This document shows positions 1 through 11,145 of a stretch of DNA of 64,000 bases, piece after piece. The notes under the pieces were generated by a model that was not told the origin of the DNA, searched no databases, and saw nothing but the letters and a program-made list of their open reading frames with translations. Positions within the stretch are counted from its first letter, which is position 1. Each line of letters starts with the position of its first letter. Position numbers and translations under genes: made by a program. Source of the stretch: Paraniabella defluvii (GTDB lineage: Bacteria > Bacteroidota > Bacteroidia > Chitinophagales > Chitinophagaceae); assembly GCA_019316985.1 (NCBI GenBank), contig CP079215.1:4278001-4342000 (forward strand). Reading direction: 5' to 3'.

Positions 1-2
1 TT

Positions 3-1911
3 TTTGAAGAATTTTATAAAAGAAAAGGATATGACCTGCGTAATGAATTGCCAGCCCTTTTAGGAAAGTCAGACGCAGAAAAGAATGCCCGCGTTATTTA
101 TGATTACCGTTCAGTGGTCGACGAGTTGCTTTTAGACCATTTTACCCGGGAATGGAAAAGATGGGGAGTGGGGAAAGGAAAAATGTTACGCAACCAAAGC
201 CATGGGTCTCCCGCTAATACATTAGATTTATATAGCGTAGTAGATATACCGGAGACAGAGGGTAATGATATTTTACGTTTTAAGTTCGCTACATCTGCCG
301 CCCATGTAATGGGAAAGCCCCTGGTATCTTCCGAATCGGCTACATGGCTTAACGAACATTTCTTATCTTCCTGGGGGATGTTAAAAAGGCTCTCGACCTG
401 TTTTTTCTGGGAGGCGTGAACCATATTTTTATCACGGTACTGAATACTCACCTCAAAATGCCCGATGGCCGGGGTGGTTGTTTTACGCTGCCGTTCATTT
501 TCAGCCGGAGAATCCGCAATGGCGGCATTTTCATGCTTTAAATCAATATGTGGCAAGGGTGCAGTCTTTCCTGCAAAGTGGGAAGCCAGACAATGATATA
601 TTACTTTATTATCCTATTGCGGATCGTTATTCGCAGCCTGGTAATACACTGCTGCAGCATTTCGATGGCATGGAAAAGAACTTTGTAAATACCGATTTCG
701 AGCATGTTGCAAAAGATATGGTAGAAAAAGGATACAGCTTTGATTTTTTCTCAGACCGGCAGTTAGAGCAATTTAAATTTCAGGGTGGCAACATTGTTAC
801 GGGAGGTAACCGGTTTAAAGCTATTTTACTGCCGGCAATTGATAAAATACCCGAAGCTTCAATGGCTGCCCTGCTCAGCATGGTTAAGGCGGGCGCAACT
901 TTATTAGTGCATAAACATTTGCCCCGGGATGTACCAGGGTTCAATAAAGCCGGCGAAAGAAGAACCCAGTTGCATCAGTTGCTGTCTACATTAAAGTTCA
1001 ATAAAAATCAGTCTGTGCAAACAGCCAGTTTAGGGAAAGGCCTGGTACATATGAGCGATGAGCTTACGGAACTTACCCGCCTTGCAAAAGCCAGGCAGGA
1101 AAAGCCTTTGTCAGACTCTGTTTACATGTTGCGCCGGAAAAATGAGCAGGGCTATTTGTATTTTGTAAATAACCGTACGGATCATAAAGTAGATGAATGG
1201 GTCGGGTTAACCAATTATGCGGAGACAGTCGCATTATTTGATCCTGCAAGCGGAGAAAAAGGTATGGCTCAAACCCGGCCGGGCCGCCGGGGAGGTATTG
1301 AAGTTCGTATTCAATTGGAGCCCCATGCATCAGTAATTATTCAATCGCTGCGTTTTAAAAAACGGGCATCCCGTTTCTTTACAGGAACCTGCAGGGAATG
1401 TAATGGTTCTGGATGGCTCATGGAAGCTTGAATTTCTGCACGGTGGCCCTGTTTTGCCAGCGGCAACCACGGCTAACCATTTGGGATCATGGACAGATTT
1501 AGACGGGGATGCTTATACAAACTTTTCGGGGTGGCCAGGTATACCCTTCAGTTTAATAAACCACCGGGAAGGGCAGCCAGCTATTTGCTTAGTCTCGGAA
1601 AAGTAAATGAAACGGCTGAAGTGATACTGAACGGTAAACCAGTGGCTACCCTGATAGGTCCGTCTTTTAACGCTGTTATACCGGCTGCGGTTTTACAGGC
1701 AACTAACCGGCTGGAAATAGTGGTAGCTAATTTAATGGCTAATCGCATTTCCTACATGGATCGCAATAATATACCCTGGAAGATTTTTTATAACACCAAT
1801 ATGCCTGCGCGTAAGGCAGAGAACGTGAAAGATGGTTTATTTAATGCATCAAACTGGAAGCCGTTACCTTCAGGCCTTTCAGGCCCCGTTAGTTTAACAG
1901 CGCTGCAATAA
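3..1911 (+). CDS. GH106 alpha-L-rhamnosidase, 3' part (frameshifted, 5' end outside window)
   Basis: C-terminal two thirds of a large secreted alpha-L-rhamnosidase that removes rhamnose from rhamnogalacturonan. The reading frame is already open at base 3. Seen: a segment with SHGSPANTLDLY, DIPETEG and GKPLVSSESATWL, which is the conserved GH106 core, then FYAAVHFQPENPQWRHFHAL, then a C-terminal beta-sandwich with VILNGKPVATL and NRISYMDRNNIPW. The frame changes near 371, 428, 1400 and 1530. At 424-431 restoring one T in a T run recovers NHIFYHGTEYSPQN, and at 371 one missing base recovers the preceding segment, so these look like single-base losses. The gene is followed after 5 bases by a GH43 gene on the same strand. 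Family assignment rests on motif recall, and the active-site glutamates were not placed. Confidence 0.85.
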
Positions 1912-1916
1912 ATTAC

Positions 1917-3527
1917 ATGAAACAAATTAAAAAGAATTGTTCCTGGCCAGGCCTTGCACGGTATATGCTATTCACCCTTGCCTGCCTGGTATGGGGTATA
2001 GGGTTGGCACAGATGCAAAACATCAAAAACGATCGCTTCTGGAGTACAGAGAACAGCCAACCTATTTATAGCCAGGGCGGCGGTATTTTTTACATTTAAA
2101 GATCCACACACCAATACCGAAAAATATTACTGGTATGGTGTACACTATAAAGAGGCCGATCAATATCGTAGCGATCCGTCGCTTACACTACCCAATGCTA
2201 CTTTTCAGGCAGTGACCTGCTATTCATCAACCGACTTGGTGAACTGGAAATTCGAAGGCAATGTAATGAGTCGTGAAAGCCTGGAGAAAACAAGCAGGGT
2301 TACGTGGGTAGGGCGATTAGGGTGGCATATATAAGGGAACTGAATCAGTACGCCATGTTTGTTCAATTTGGAAACCAGGTACTGGTGGCACTGTCAATAC
2401 GCCAGCCGGCGTGTTTGGCTGGCATCAGCTGATCAATATGCAGTCGTTGATTGGCACTTCCAATACCGGGGATCAGACTGTTTTTACAGATCCCGATACA
2501 GGAAAATCCTACCTGGTTTATTCTTACGGGCGAGGACGCAACCGTATCTATGTTTCTGAAATAGGCCTACAAAATAATAAAGTAGGACTGCTCGATTGTA
2601 AAGAGGTTTTTAAAGGTGCGAGCCGTGAAGGGAATTGTATGTTTAAGTACAAAGGGAAATATTATATGACGGCTTCCAATATCTACGGCTGGGACGCATC
2701 TTTTGCTTATTACCTGGTTGCAGATGACATATACGGTCCCTACCTGCCGGCTAACGATATGCAGGTAATGGAAGGCAGCGAAAAAGATTATGCGCATATA
2801 ACCCAAACGGGCTTTTTGTAAACGTAAAAGGAAGCCAACAGGAAACTATTGTATATTGTGGAGATCGATGGGCCAATTTTGCCGGCAACGGGCTCGGATA
2901 TAATCAATGGTTCCCGCTGTCATTTCAATATACGAAACCTTATTTTAATTCATTGAGCTCATGGAATATAGATGTAAAAACAGGCCGGTGGGAAGTGGCT
3001 CCGGATAATAATTATGTATTGAATGGAAGCTTTGAAGCCGATAGAAACCGTATTCCCAGCCATGTTAAGCCGGTGCAGACATTTTTGCGGCTGGACCACT
3101 GAGGTAATGCAAGGCAATAAAGTATCCTTGGATAGTACTGCTTCCCCGTTTTAAATTATTTTAACACCAGAACTGACAGGAAAAAAGTGACAGGAGAAAA
3201 AGTCTCTTTATCAGTGATATCGTTCCGTTTAAAAGAAAAATATCACAGGTAATCACTTCAACGCCTTATGTACAGCTCGAAGATGGCAGGTATACTTTAA
3301 CTGCAATGGTAAAATGCAGTCCCGGTGGGGCCACCATTAAGATGTATGCACATAGTGGGAGTAGTAGCCCTGCCTTAAACTATGTTACTGCCGCTGAAAG
3401 CTGGAAGAAGATAAGTATAGGAAAAGTTAAGATAAGAGGCGGAAAGGTTGAGGTAGGTTTTATAGGCGAGGGACAAGCCAACGCCTTTTGTTGTGTTGAC
3501 GATGTAACTTTAATCAAAGAGAATTAG
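1917..3527 (+). CDS. GH43 glycoside hydrolase with C-terminal carbohydrate-binding-like domain (frameshifted)
   Basis: Secreted five-bladed beta-propeller glycosidase of about 535 residues. An N-terminal hydrophobic signal (LARYMLFTLACLVWGIG) is followed by the family start GGGIF, YYWYGVHYKEADQYRSDPS, CYSSTDLVNW, WVGRLGVAY, NTGDQTVFTD, YGRGRNRIYVSEIG, NCMFKYKGKYYM and DYAHITQTGF. After about residue 360 comes NGSFEADRN, the start of a galactose-binding-like beta-sandwich ending in CCVDDVTLI. The frame changes near 2090 (one extra T), 2330, 2390, 2820 and at several places between 3080 and 3300. Substrate is probably an arabinan or galactan side chain, inferred from the pectin context. The next gene starts 2 bases downstream. 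Confidence 0.75.
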
Positions 3528-3528
3528 T

Positions 3529-4591
3529 ATGGTACAAAGTTTTGGCGAACTGTTGGTTAACGGGGGTATTAAAAGGGGAAAAGGTAACACTGCAGTCTGC
3601 TTTATAATTATGTTACTGGTTTTGCTGATTGAACCTGTTGTGTCTAAAGCGCAAAGTAAATCTGTCGCTCCCAAGCCATTGTTTGATGATCCGGTATATC
3701 ACGGCGCTGCCGATCCTGCTATTATTTATAATAAGGAAAGAGGCGCATGGTGGATGTTTTACACCAACCGGCGCGCCAGTATACAGGATACTACTGTTGA
3801 ATGGGTACATGGCACGCGCATTGGCATTGCCGAAAGTAAGGATGGCAAAGCGTGGATCTATCTGGATACGGCCAATATCAACTACCGGCCTCATGAGGGA
3901 TATACGCATTGGGCGCCGGATGTGATCGAACACAATGGTACTTTTCATATGTACCTTACCTATGTACCGGGAACATTTAATAGTTGGTCTCATCCGAGAA
4001 CCATTGTGCATCTTACCAGTAGCGATTTGTTGAACTGGACCTATCAGTCTGTAGTGAAGCTGGTCAATGAAAAGGTGATCGACGCCTCGGTCTATAAAAT
4101 AAATGATTCTCTCTGGCGTATGTGGTATAATAATGAAAGGGATGGCAAAAGCATTTATTACGCCGATAGCAAGGATCTATACAACTGGGAAGACAGGGGC
4201 AAAGCAATAGCTGTGAGGGGAGAAGGACCCAAAGTGTTTTACTGGAAGAAAAATACTTTATGATCATTGATGCGTGGAACGGTATGGAAGTATTTTCTGG
4301 TGACGATTTGTTAAACTGGAAAAAGCAGTCATTACCAATACTGGAGAACCCCGGTAAGGGTAAGGATGACCAGGCCATTGGTGGCCACTGCGATGTAGTA
4401 GTAAATGGTGATAAAGCTTATGTTTATTATTTTACTCATCCCGGCCGGAGAAAAGATCAGCCTGCATCTAAGGGTAGCTTTGAGGATAAAAGGAGTGTGA
4501 TACAAGTGGCGGAATTAAAATACAAAAATGGAGAGATCAGCTGCGACAGAGACCAGCAGGTAAGTATTTACCTGGAACCTCCCAAAAATAA
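3529..4591 (+). CDS. GH43-like glycosidase (frameshifted; stop lost by a one-base deletion)
   Basis: Secreted beta-propeller hydrolase of about 350 residues. Hydrophobic signal CFIIMLLVLLIEPVVSKAQ is followed by HGAADPAIIYN (likely catalytic Asp blade), WWMFYTNRR, HWAPDVIEHNGTFHMYLTYV, SSDLLNWTYQS, VIDASVYKI and RMWYNNE. The frame changes near 4256, after which the protein continues with FMIIDAWNGMEVF, GKDDQAIGGHCDVV and AYVYYFTHPGR. The raw sequence has no stop before the next gene. Adding one A in the A5 run at 4584-4588 restores a TAA at about 4589-4591, eight bases before the next ATG. It sits within a run of pectin side-chain enzymes, so arabinan or galactan is a plausible target; the exact specificity cannot be read. 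Confidence 0.72.
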
Positions 4592-4598
4592 AAGAAAA

Positions 4599-5543
4599 AT
4601 GGAAAGAATTAGCAAGATGCCGGGTTTTTTGATAGCTATGCTCCTCTTTAGTATGGCCGTTAGGGCGCAGGTACCCGTATATCTGTTCAGCTATTTTAAA
4701 GATAATGGGCAGGATGGCCTGCACCTTGCATATAGCCAAGACGGTTATACCTGGGAAGCACTGAATAAAGACCGCTCATTTCTCAAACCCACTGCAGGAA
4801 AAGACAAGCTGATGCGTGATCCCTGCATTATAAGGGGAGCAGATGGCAGGTTTCATATGGTATGGACGGTTAGCTGGAATGAAAAAGGTATTGGCTATGC
4901 CTCTTCTAAAGACCTGGTGAACTGGAGCGAGCAACAATACATACCCCTTATGGAAGATGTAAATGCCCTGAACTGCTGGGCTCCCGAAATTAGTTATGAT
5001 GCAGGAAGAAAACAATACATGATCTACTGGGCAACCACCATTCCGGGAAAGTTCCCGGAAACAGACTCATCGGGTGATGGTAAATATAATCACCGCATGT
5101 ATTATGTATTCACAAAGGACTTTAAAGCCTTTACCAAGCCTGAAATTTTGTATGATAAAGGTTTTACGGTAATCGATGCTACCATTCAACCCCGCAAAGA
5201 CCGGTATGTAATGTTTCTCAAGGATGAAACAAAACTTCCGACACCCCAGAAGAATATTAAAATAGCATATAGTAAAAGCATAAACAAAGGTTACTCGGAG
5301 CCGTCTGCCGCCATTACAGGAAGCTATTGGGCAGAGGGCCCTACCGTATTGGTGAAAGAAAAAGAGTGGATTGTATATTTTGATAAATACCGTGACCATC
5401 AATATGGAGCTATTGCTACTACCAACTTTAAGAGCTGGACAGATATTTCCGATAAGATAAAAATGCCTAAAGGACTCAGGCACGGAACCGTTTTTACCAT
5501 TACTCAAAAAGAATTTGATGTTTACCTTAAAGGCTACCGTTAG
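4599..5543 (+). CDS. GH43 glycosidase, intact (arabinosidase/galactosidase-like)
   Basis: One of the few uninterrupted genes here, 314 residues. I start it at the ATG at 4599 because a signal peptide follows at once (GFLIAMLLFSMAVRAQ), although the raw frame stays open upstream into the preceding gene. Propeller motifs: LMRDPCIIRGADGRFHMVWT (first catalytic Asp region), GIGYASSKDLVNWSEQQ, NCWAPEISYD, YMIYWATT, FTVIDATI, YWAEGPTVLV (probable catalytic Glu) and GLRHGTVFTI near the end. This is the compact single-domain GH43-like type common in PULs, where it releases arabinose or galactose from pectin side chains. The activity is inferred from family and neighbours. Confidence 0.82.
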   Translation: MERISKMPGFLIAMLLFSMAVRAQVPVYLFSYFKDNGQDGLHLAYSQDGYTWEALNKDRSFLKPTAGKDKLMRDPCIIRGADGRFHMVWTVSWNEKGIGYASSKDLVNWSEQQYIPLMEDVNALNCWAPEISYDAGRKQYMIYWATTIPGKFPETDSSGDGKYNHRMYYVFTKDFKAFTKPEILYDKGFTVIDATIQPRKDRYVMFLKDETKLPTPQKNIKIAYSKSINKGYSEPSAAITGSYWAEGPTVLVKEKEWIVYFDKYRDHQYGAIATTNFKSWTDISDKIKMPKGLRHGTVFTITQKEFDVYLKGYR

Positions 5544-5587
5544 CGGCTATAGATATTGTCTATTAAAGTATAAATAAAATTTATAAA

Positions 5588-6358
5588 ATGAAGAAGTTAT
5601 TTTATGTTATAATAAGTTACGCAGTAATCTTTTTATCCTTTACTGCGTTAAAGGAGAAGCCGGTATTGTACATTATCGGGGATTCTACTGTAAAAAATGG
5701 TAGTGGTAATGGATCCGATGAACTTTGGGGTTGGGGCAGTTTGATCGGTAGTTATTTTGATACTTCCCGGTTAAGTATAGAGAACAGAGCTATTGGCGGC
5801 AGGAGCAGCAGGACCTTTATTACTGAAGGCAGATGGGATGCTATCTTAAAAGATTTGAAAAAGGCGATTACGTAATTATGCAATTTGGACATAATGATGC
5901 TGGCCCGCTCGATGATACTGCGAGAGCGAGGGGACAATTAAGGGCGTAGGAAATGAAAGCAGGGAAATATATAATCCTATCAGGAAAGTAAATGAAACGG
6001 TATATACCTACGGCTATTACATGCGCCGTTACATCAATGAAGCAAAAGAAAGAGGCGCTGTGCCTATTGTTTGTTCACCGGTTCCCAGAAATAATTTTAA
6101 GGACGGTAAAACGAAGAGAGCTGACCAGGACTACGGGCTTTGGGCTAAACAAGTGGCAGCTGAGACCGGCGCCTGGTTTATCGACCTGAATGAACTGATT
6201 GCAGGAGCTTATGATGGTATGGGGCCCGACGCTGTTAGCAGGTTCTTTCCTAAAGATCACACGCATCCTAATAAAGAGGGATCATTACTGAATGCCGGAA
6301 AGGTGGTTCAGGGATTAAAATGTTGGAGGCATGTGATCTTAAGAAGTACCTGAAATAG
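5588..6358 (+). CDS. Rhamnogalacturonan acetylesterase, SGNH hydrolase (frameshifted)
   Basis: Secreted esterase that removes O-acetyl groups from rhamnogalacturonan so that lyases and glycosidases can act. About 255 residues. N-terminal signal FYVIISYAVIFLSFTAL, then block I LYIIGDSTVKNG (nucleophile Ser in GDS), block II NRAIGGRSSRTFI, block III QFGHND (after the frame change near 5870), and block V FPKDHTHPN (Asp and His of the triad), so all four SGNH blocks are present. The frame changes near 5870, near 5945 and near 6320; with one A added at the last point the protein ends LKKYLK and stops at TAG 6356-6358. It follows the GH43 gene by 44 bases on the same strand and fits the rhamnogalacturonan pathway. 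Confidence 0.86.
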
Positions 6359-6419
6359 CAAAACCGGCCGATATAAACTGCCTGTAGGCTACTTTTTTCA
6401 AAGGCTCCTTTTTCACTGT

Positions 6420-6427
6420 TATCTTTG
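6420..6427 (+). promoter_or_regulatory. Candidate Bacteroidota -7 box before serine hydrolase gene
   Basis: TATCTTTG fits the Bacteroidota -7 consensus TAnnTTTG exactly and lies 23 bases before the ATG at 6451, in a 92-base gap. No clear -33 element is seen, so this is tentative. Confidence 0.3.
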
Positions 6428-6450
6428 AAGTGAAATTAAAAAAGCACATT

Positions 6451-7344
6451 ATGAGGATTTATCTGGCAATACTATTTTCGGTTTTTATTTCAAATGTCCT
6501 AGGGCAGAAGATCGATAGTAAACTCGATGCGGCCATCAAAAAGAAATTGCTGATTTTAAGGGAGATATTGGTGTGTATGTTCAGCATTTAAAAAAAATAA
6601 AATGGTGGCTATTAATGCCGATACGGTCTTTCCCACAGCAAGCATTGTAAAAGTACCGATATTGGTAGGGGTTTTTGACAAGATATCAAGGGGTGAATTA
6701 AAACTATCGCAGGAATTTATTTACGACACATCACGGGTATACGGAGGTTCGGGACTTATGCAGTTTTATAAAGATAGCGCTAAAACTGACCTGTCTACGA
6801 TGATATCCTTAATGCTTTCTTATAGCGATAATGTAGCTTCAATATGGCTACAGCAATTGAGTGGTGGCGGTGTAGCTATCAACCAGCTAATGGATAAGCT
6901 GGGTTTAACCAATACCAAGGTTAATTCCCGCACGGAGGGGCGACAGGATATCTGGAAAAAATATGGCTGGGGCCAAACTACGCCGCGTGAAATGGCCCGG
7001 TTATTCAGTTTAATCAGGCACGGAAAGGTAATTGACGAGCGCTATTCTGATAAGATGTACCGTTATCTTAAAAACCAATATTATAATGAAAGGTCTTTGG
7101 CTCAATTTCCCCGACAGTTAATACAATATCAAAAACCGGATCGGTTAATGAAGCCCGTGGCGAGGTGGTACTGGTTAATACACCTGGTGGTGATATTGTG
7201 TTTTGTATATTAACGAAGAATAATAAAGATCAAAGCTGGACGAGGACCAATGAGGCAGAAGTACTTACCAGGAAGATCGCTGCGTTGATATGGAACCATT
7301 ATGAGCCCCAACATGCCTTTAAAAGTTACCCGGTTATAGATTAG
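6451..7344 (+). CDS. Class A beta-lactamase-like serine hydrolase (frameshifted)
   Basis: Secreted or periplasmic serine hydrolase of about 297 residues. Signal MRIYLAILFSVFISNVLGQ. The three class A motifs are present: S-x-x-K in TASIVKVPILVG, SDN in LSYSDNVASIW, and KTG at 7132-7140 (KTGSVNEARGEVV) in the frame that ends at TAG 7342-7344. WGQTTPREMARLF is the usual segment after the omega loop. The frame changes near 6590 and near 7130. Family members hydrolyse beta-lactams, but many environmental class A homologues are uncharacterised; nothing here shows resistance. It is separated from the esterase by 92 bases with its own candidate promoter, so it may be independent of the pectin genes. 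Confidence 0.8.
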
Positions 7345-7496
7345 TGATAGAATCATTGTACACAGGGATGATGCGTGAATTGTTTTGAAATGAGAACGGT
7401 TGATTCTTAAACTGAATGGTTTGATAAAAATTGTGTGACAGAGGCATTGAATACCATCGAAAAAGAATAAAAATGACGACTATTTATCTGCCAACG

Positions 7497-7532
7497 AAAA
7501 AAAAAGATAGCTGCCTGGCAACAGCAGGCAGC
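7497..7532 (-). terminator. Rho-independent terminator of the sensor kinase operon
   Basis: A perfect 8-bp stem (GCTGCCTG 7510-7517 with CAGGCAGC 7525-7532, 7-nt loop) is followed on the minus strand, after four bases, by nine T (A run 7497-7505 on the plus strand). It lies 36 bases past the stop of the minus-strand kinase gene. Confidence 0.75.
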
Positions 7533-7567
7533 AACCGAATAAGGAAATGCCAGACCAATAGCGAATG

Positions 7568-10404
7568 TTACTGACCAGAATCCCATAGAGCGCTGGTTTG
7601 CGGTAATACTAATGTAAAAACAGTTCCGATACCATTTAGGCCGGGCTTATGGGTAAGTGATGCTATTATTCCCTTTCGTTTTTGCAAGGTTTGAACCCTT
7701 TTTGAAGAATATATAAAGCGTGCCCTTCTTTTATAATATTCCCGGTAACACCAGACCCGTTATCACTTATCTGAATTTGAATACACTGTTTATTGATTAT
7801 AGTTTCGGCGGTGATATATACCACAATTCTTCCTTGCGCTCCCCTGTTTTTAACACCATGCTCAATCGCATTTTCAATAATGGGTTGCAGCATCATTGCA
7901 GGTATCGATGTGTTTTCGAGGCTGATAGTAGGTTGCACATGGAGTTCAAAACTAAAAGGAGGTGAAAAGCGTATCTGCTGGATAGCTATGTATTTATTAA
8001 TAAATTCTAATTCCTTTTTTAAGCTGGTTTCCATTTTGTCGGAATTCTTAAGAATGTCACGCATCAGGCTGCTGAACTGATCCAGATATTCAAGGGATTC
8101 AATCTTTTCATTTTTTAGAATATGAGACTGAAGGGGTGTTAGGGCGTTAAATATAAAGTGCGGATTTAGCTGCGTAAAAAAGCCTGTGACTGAAGCTGGA
8201 GCGTCGCATACTTTTCTTTTAATCTTTTTCTTTTTCTTTAATAACATAGCGGGTGATCCATCTTATTGTAAGCCAGAGTATAACAAATATACCTGTTGCA
8301 AATAATAACCTGGCCCATATTGTATGGTGCCAGAGCGGGGTGATTGTAAGGGTATAAACCAGCGTTTTATCAATTTGGTTATTGTTACGGGAAATAAATG
8401 CAGTTATAATATAATTGCCCGGTTCTGGTGTATTCACCACAAACGAGTTATTGATGATCGCGCTTCGTTCTGTAATTAAGCTGTTATCCTTTTCCACCTG
8501 GTATGAAATGGAATATTTGTTGGGTGAAAAATCTAATACCTCCAGCAACATTTTTACCTGTTTGTTCTTGTTGTATTTTATCTCGAATAATTCTTGCGTA
8601 TATCGCTCGTTCCTATTATTCAATTTTTCGGGGTACAAATAGGCAGTTAGAGGCTCCTGGCTTTTATTAAATATAAAGCGTTCATCCAATACATAAATTC
8701 CTTTGTTGGTTGCCAGCCAGATAGAGTCATTTTCAACATCAAATTGGCGAATAATGACATCTTGCCCTAACGACTGTGCATTAAAAACGTCTGTAACCTT
8801 ACAGGTTTCTGCGTTTATGTAAGCTAACCCGTTTTTAGTTAATAACCTGTATCGATTATCGCCATAATATTCAACCTGCACACATTGGTTATCCAGTAGC
8901 CCCACCTGGTTGGTAATGTGAAAGTATTGTTCCGCCCGCTTAATAAAAAGGCCATTATCTGTGCAGGCCAATATGTCTTTATTGTAAACCCGCACTTTAG
9001 TAATACGATCTTTAATTTTAGTCGGGGTATTATTAATATACAGGCCGTCGGCTCCGCCTTGCGCAAATATTGAATCTGATAATGAAAATATGCTACTGAA
9101 CTTTCTCGGTTGCCGCTTTCCCCAGGCGTACTTTAACTTTTCCGTAAATTTAATGAAGGACCCGGGCGCACTTAAATATATACCTCCATGGTGAAAATAA
9201 TGATCTTTATATGCGTAGCCCAGTGTGGCCTTATAGACTGCTGTTTTGGGGATGCTCTGTTGGTAGATGCTCCTGGTTCCAAATATAATCGCCTTGTTTT
9301 GATAATTGCAAAATAAGGTAACCGGGTTGAAGTTGATGGAAGTGTCGCCTATCCATCTTTTTTGAAAGTGACCGTTTTCAAGTTGGTCAACTATTAATTG
9401 ATTGTAACCAATGTCCAGTATTTTATTTTTATATCTTATATACCATATGTCGTCAGGATAGAATTGCTGCTTGTAAGTTAATTTTTGGATTTGCTTTTCG
9501 TTTTTAAGGAAAACAAACACACCGTTATTGAGTGTAGACACCCAGATGTTTCCCTTACTATCTTTTAGTATATCACCAACTTCAACCTTGGGTAGCACGG
9601 TGTGTGGTATATTTTGTCAGATTTGTTATTATAACCGGTGTATTTAACCAGTCCTCCTGACTGCAAGAAACCAACATATAAATCATTTCCTTCCTGGAGG
9701 TAAGATGACACCATTTTAAATTTTTTTCCTTCTTTTCCAGCCGAATAAAAGACCGTCAAATCTTTTTCCCTATGTCATAAATTTTATTTCGGCCGTAGAT
9801 TTTATCGTTCCAGAATTTCTTCCACAGGCCTGCAAATCTTATATCGGTCCTCAATAGGTCTTTATGCAATAGGTATCTAAAAAAAAATAGGCACTGTTGC
9901 TATGCAAAACAAGCTTGTTGTTTTTTGTCTGGGGTCCAGGATGATAAAGGCTCCTTCTGCTTTCGATAGATACAACTGATCATTTAATGTGTTCATTATT
10001 ATAAATGGTGTTGCTTCATTAGATATAGAATCAGGCAACGGTATTTCTTCAACATCCAGGGTTAACATGTTAATTGCGTATAGTTGACCTGCATAGGAAC
10101 TGGCATATACGGTATTTTTGTATCTGCATACATTTATTATTTCCTGCTCATTTCCCGGTATTTTTATTTTTTCAAATGTTTTACCATTAAAGATGAGAAT
10201 ACCCTTATCGCTCATCATCCATATAAAACCATATGGATCCTCAAGCAGCCGGTATACTGTATTTGTAGTAAGGGTGGAAGCATCATATTGATAGTAATTG
10301 GATTTGAAAGACCATTGAGCATTGGTACTCACAGACGCCAATAACAGTAACCATTTGATAAGAATGGAGCAACACAGATGGTATATTTTGCGGGGTGAAT
10401 ACAT
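7568..10404 (-). CDS. Propeller-type sensor histidine kinase, LytS-like catalytic part (copy 1, frameshifted)
   Basis: Membrane sensor of about 945 residues. N-terminal signal LIKWLLLLASVSTNAQ, then a periplasmic two-component-regulator beta-propeller (VYRLLEDPYGFIWM, GDILKDSKGNIWVSTLNNGV, DSIWLATNKGIYVLDE), a Y_Y_Y-like beta-sandwich (KYSISYQVEKDN), one TM helix (LLFATGIFVILWLTIRWI), then the LytS-type His_kinase domain with FFTQLNPHFIFNALTPLQSH (phospho-accepting His) and an ATPase domain (PIIENAIEHGVKNRG, ISDNGSG). Frame changes lie near 7705, 8240, 9590, 9765 and 9870. The corrected stop is TAA at 7568-7570. Its ATG overlaps the stop of the response regulator gene by one base (TAATG). It probably senses pectin oligosaccharides in the periplasm and signals to the adjacent LytTR regulator; the ligand is inferred from location only. 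Confidence 0.87.
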
Positions 10405-11145
10405 TATATTACTTCCAGCCTTTCTTTCAATAGATCAAAATAAGTACAGGGAATCGTTTGTCCATTGGAAAAAGCACTTCACTGCCTTTATTACTCCTGT
10501 CAATCGACTTAATATGAGCCAGGTTCGCAATAAAGGATTTATGAATACGAAGAAACGTTTTTACTTGCGCTAAATCATCTTCTAATTGTTTTAATAATTT
10601 GGAGGTTACTATTTCAGAGCCGTTAATCAATACCATTCTAACATAATTACCCAATGCCTGTATATACAGTAAGTCGTCTGAGTTGACAATCTCGGCCCCG
10701 GTTCTTGTGCTGATGTAAAGCCTTTTACTGTTTTTTTTTCTGACGTGATGGCGTTCTTGAGATCTTCTATTTCTGACTTGATCCATCTTGTGTTTTTTAA
10801 AGCAACTTTTTCTACTGCTTTTTGCAATCGCAATCCGGAAACGGGTTTTAATAAGTAATCAGTGGCGGCATAGTCAAATGCTTTTAAAGAATGCTGCTCC
10901 GATGCTGTTACAAAAACGATAGCTGTAGGTTTGTTTACCAGCATGTCCAGCAGATCAAAACCGGTTTCTTTACCCAGGTTTATGTCAAGAAATACTATTT
11001 CCGGGGTTGTAGACTGCAATAGTTCAAACGCTGCTTCATAAGATTCCACCATATGCGTTACGCGAACTCCCGGACAAAATATAGCTAATAAATCTTTCAG
11101 GCTCTCCCTTGCCGTCACTTCATCATCGATAATTATGGCATCCAT
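10404..11145 (-). CDS. LytTR-family response regulator (frameshifted)
   Basis: Cytoplasmic regulator of about 245 residues: receiver domain MDAIIIDDEVTARESL with phospho-acceptor Asp in EIVFLDINLG, FVTASEQHSL and conserved Lys in DYLLKPVSG, then a LytTR DNA-binding domain (LYISTRTGAEIVNSDDLLYI, IHKSFIANLAHI). Frame changes fall near 10720 and near 10440; with the latter repaired the protein ends TYFDLLKERLEVI and stops at 10404-10406. The start overlaps the upstream kinase gene by 13 bases and the stop overlaps the downstream kinase ATG by one base, so the three proteins are probably translationally coupled. It is a candidate activator of the pectin operons. The best visible candidate sites are the CAGGATG direct repeats at 32161, 50045 and 50143. 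Confidence 0.88.

Noticed and set aside
104..556. Minus-strand reading frame over the GH106 gene
   Set aside because: It lies opposite a conserved glycosidase core and has no recognisable motifs; a shadow frame.
4260..5543. A fused protein of a GH43 C-terminus plus a complete GH43
   Set aside because: A full signal peptide follows the internal ATG at 4599, and one missing A at 4584-4588 explains the lost stop. The fusion is an artefact of a single-base deletion.
6451..7344. Calling the serine hydrolase an antibiotic-resistance gene
   Set aside because: The motifs show only the family; many such homologues have no proven resistance role and nothing nearby suggests a resistance cassette.
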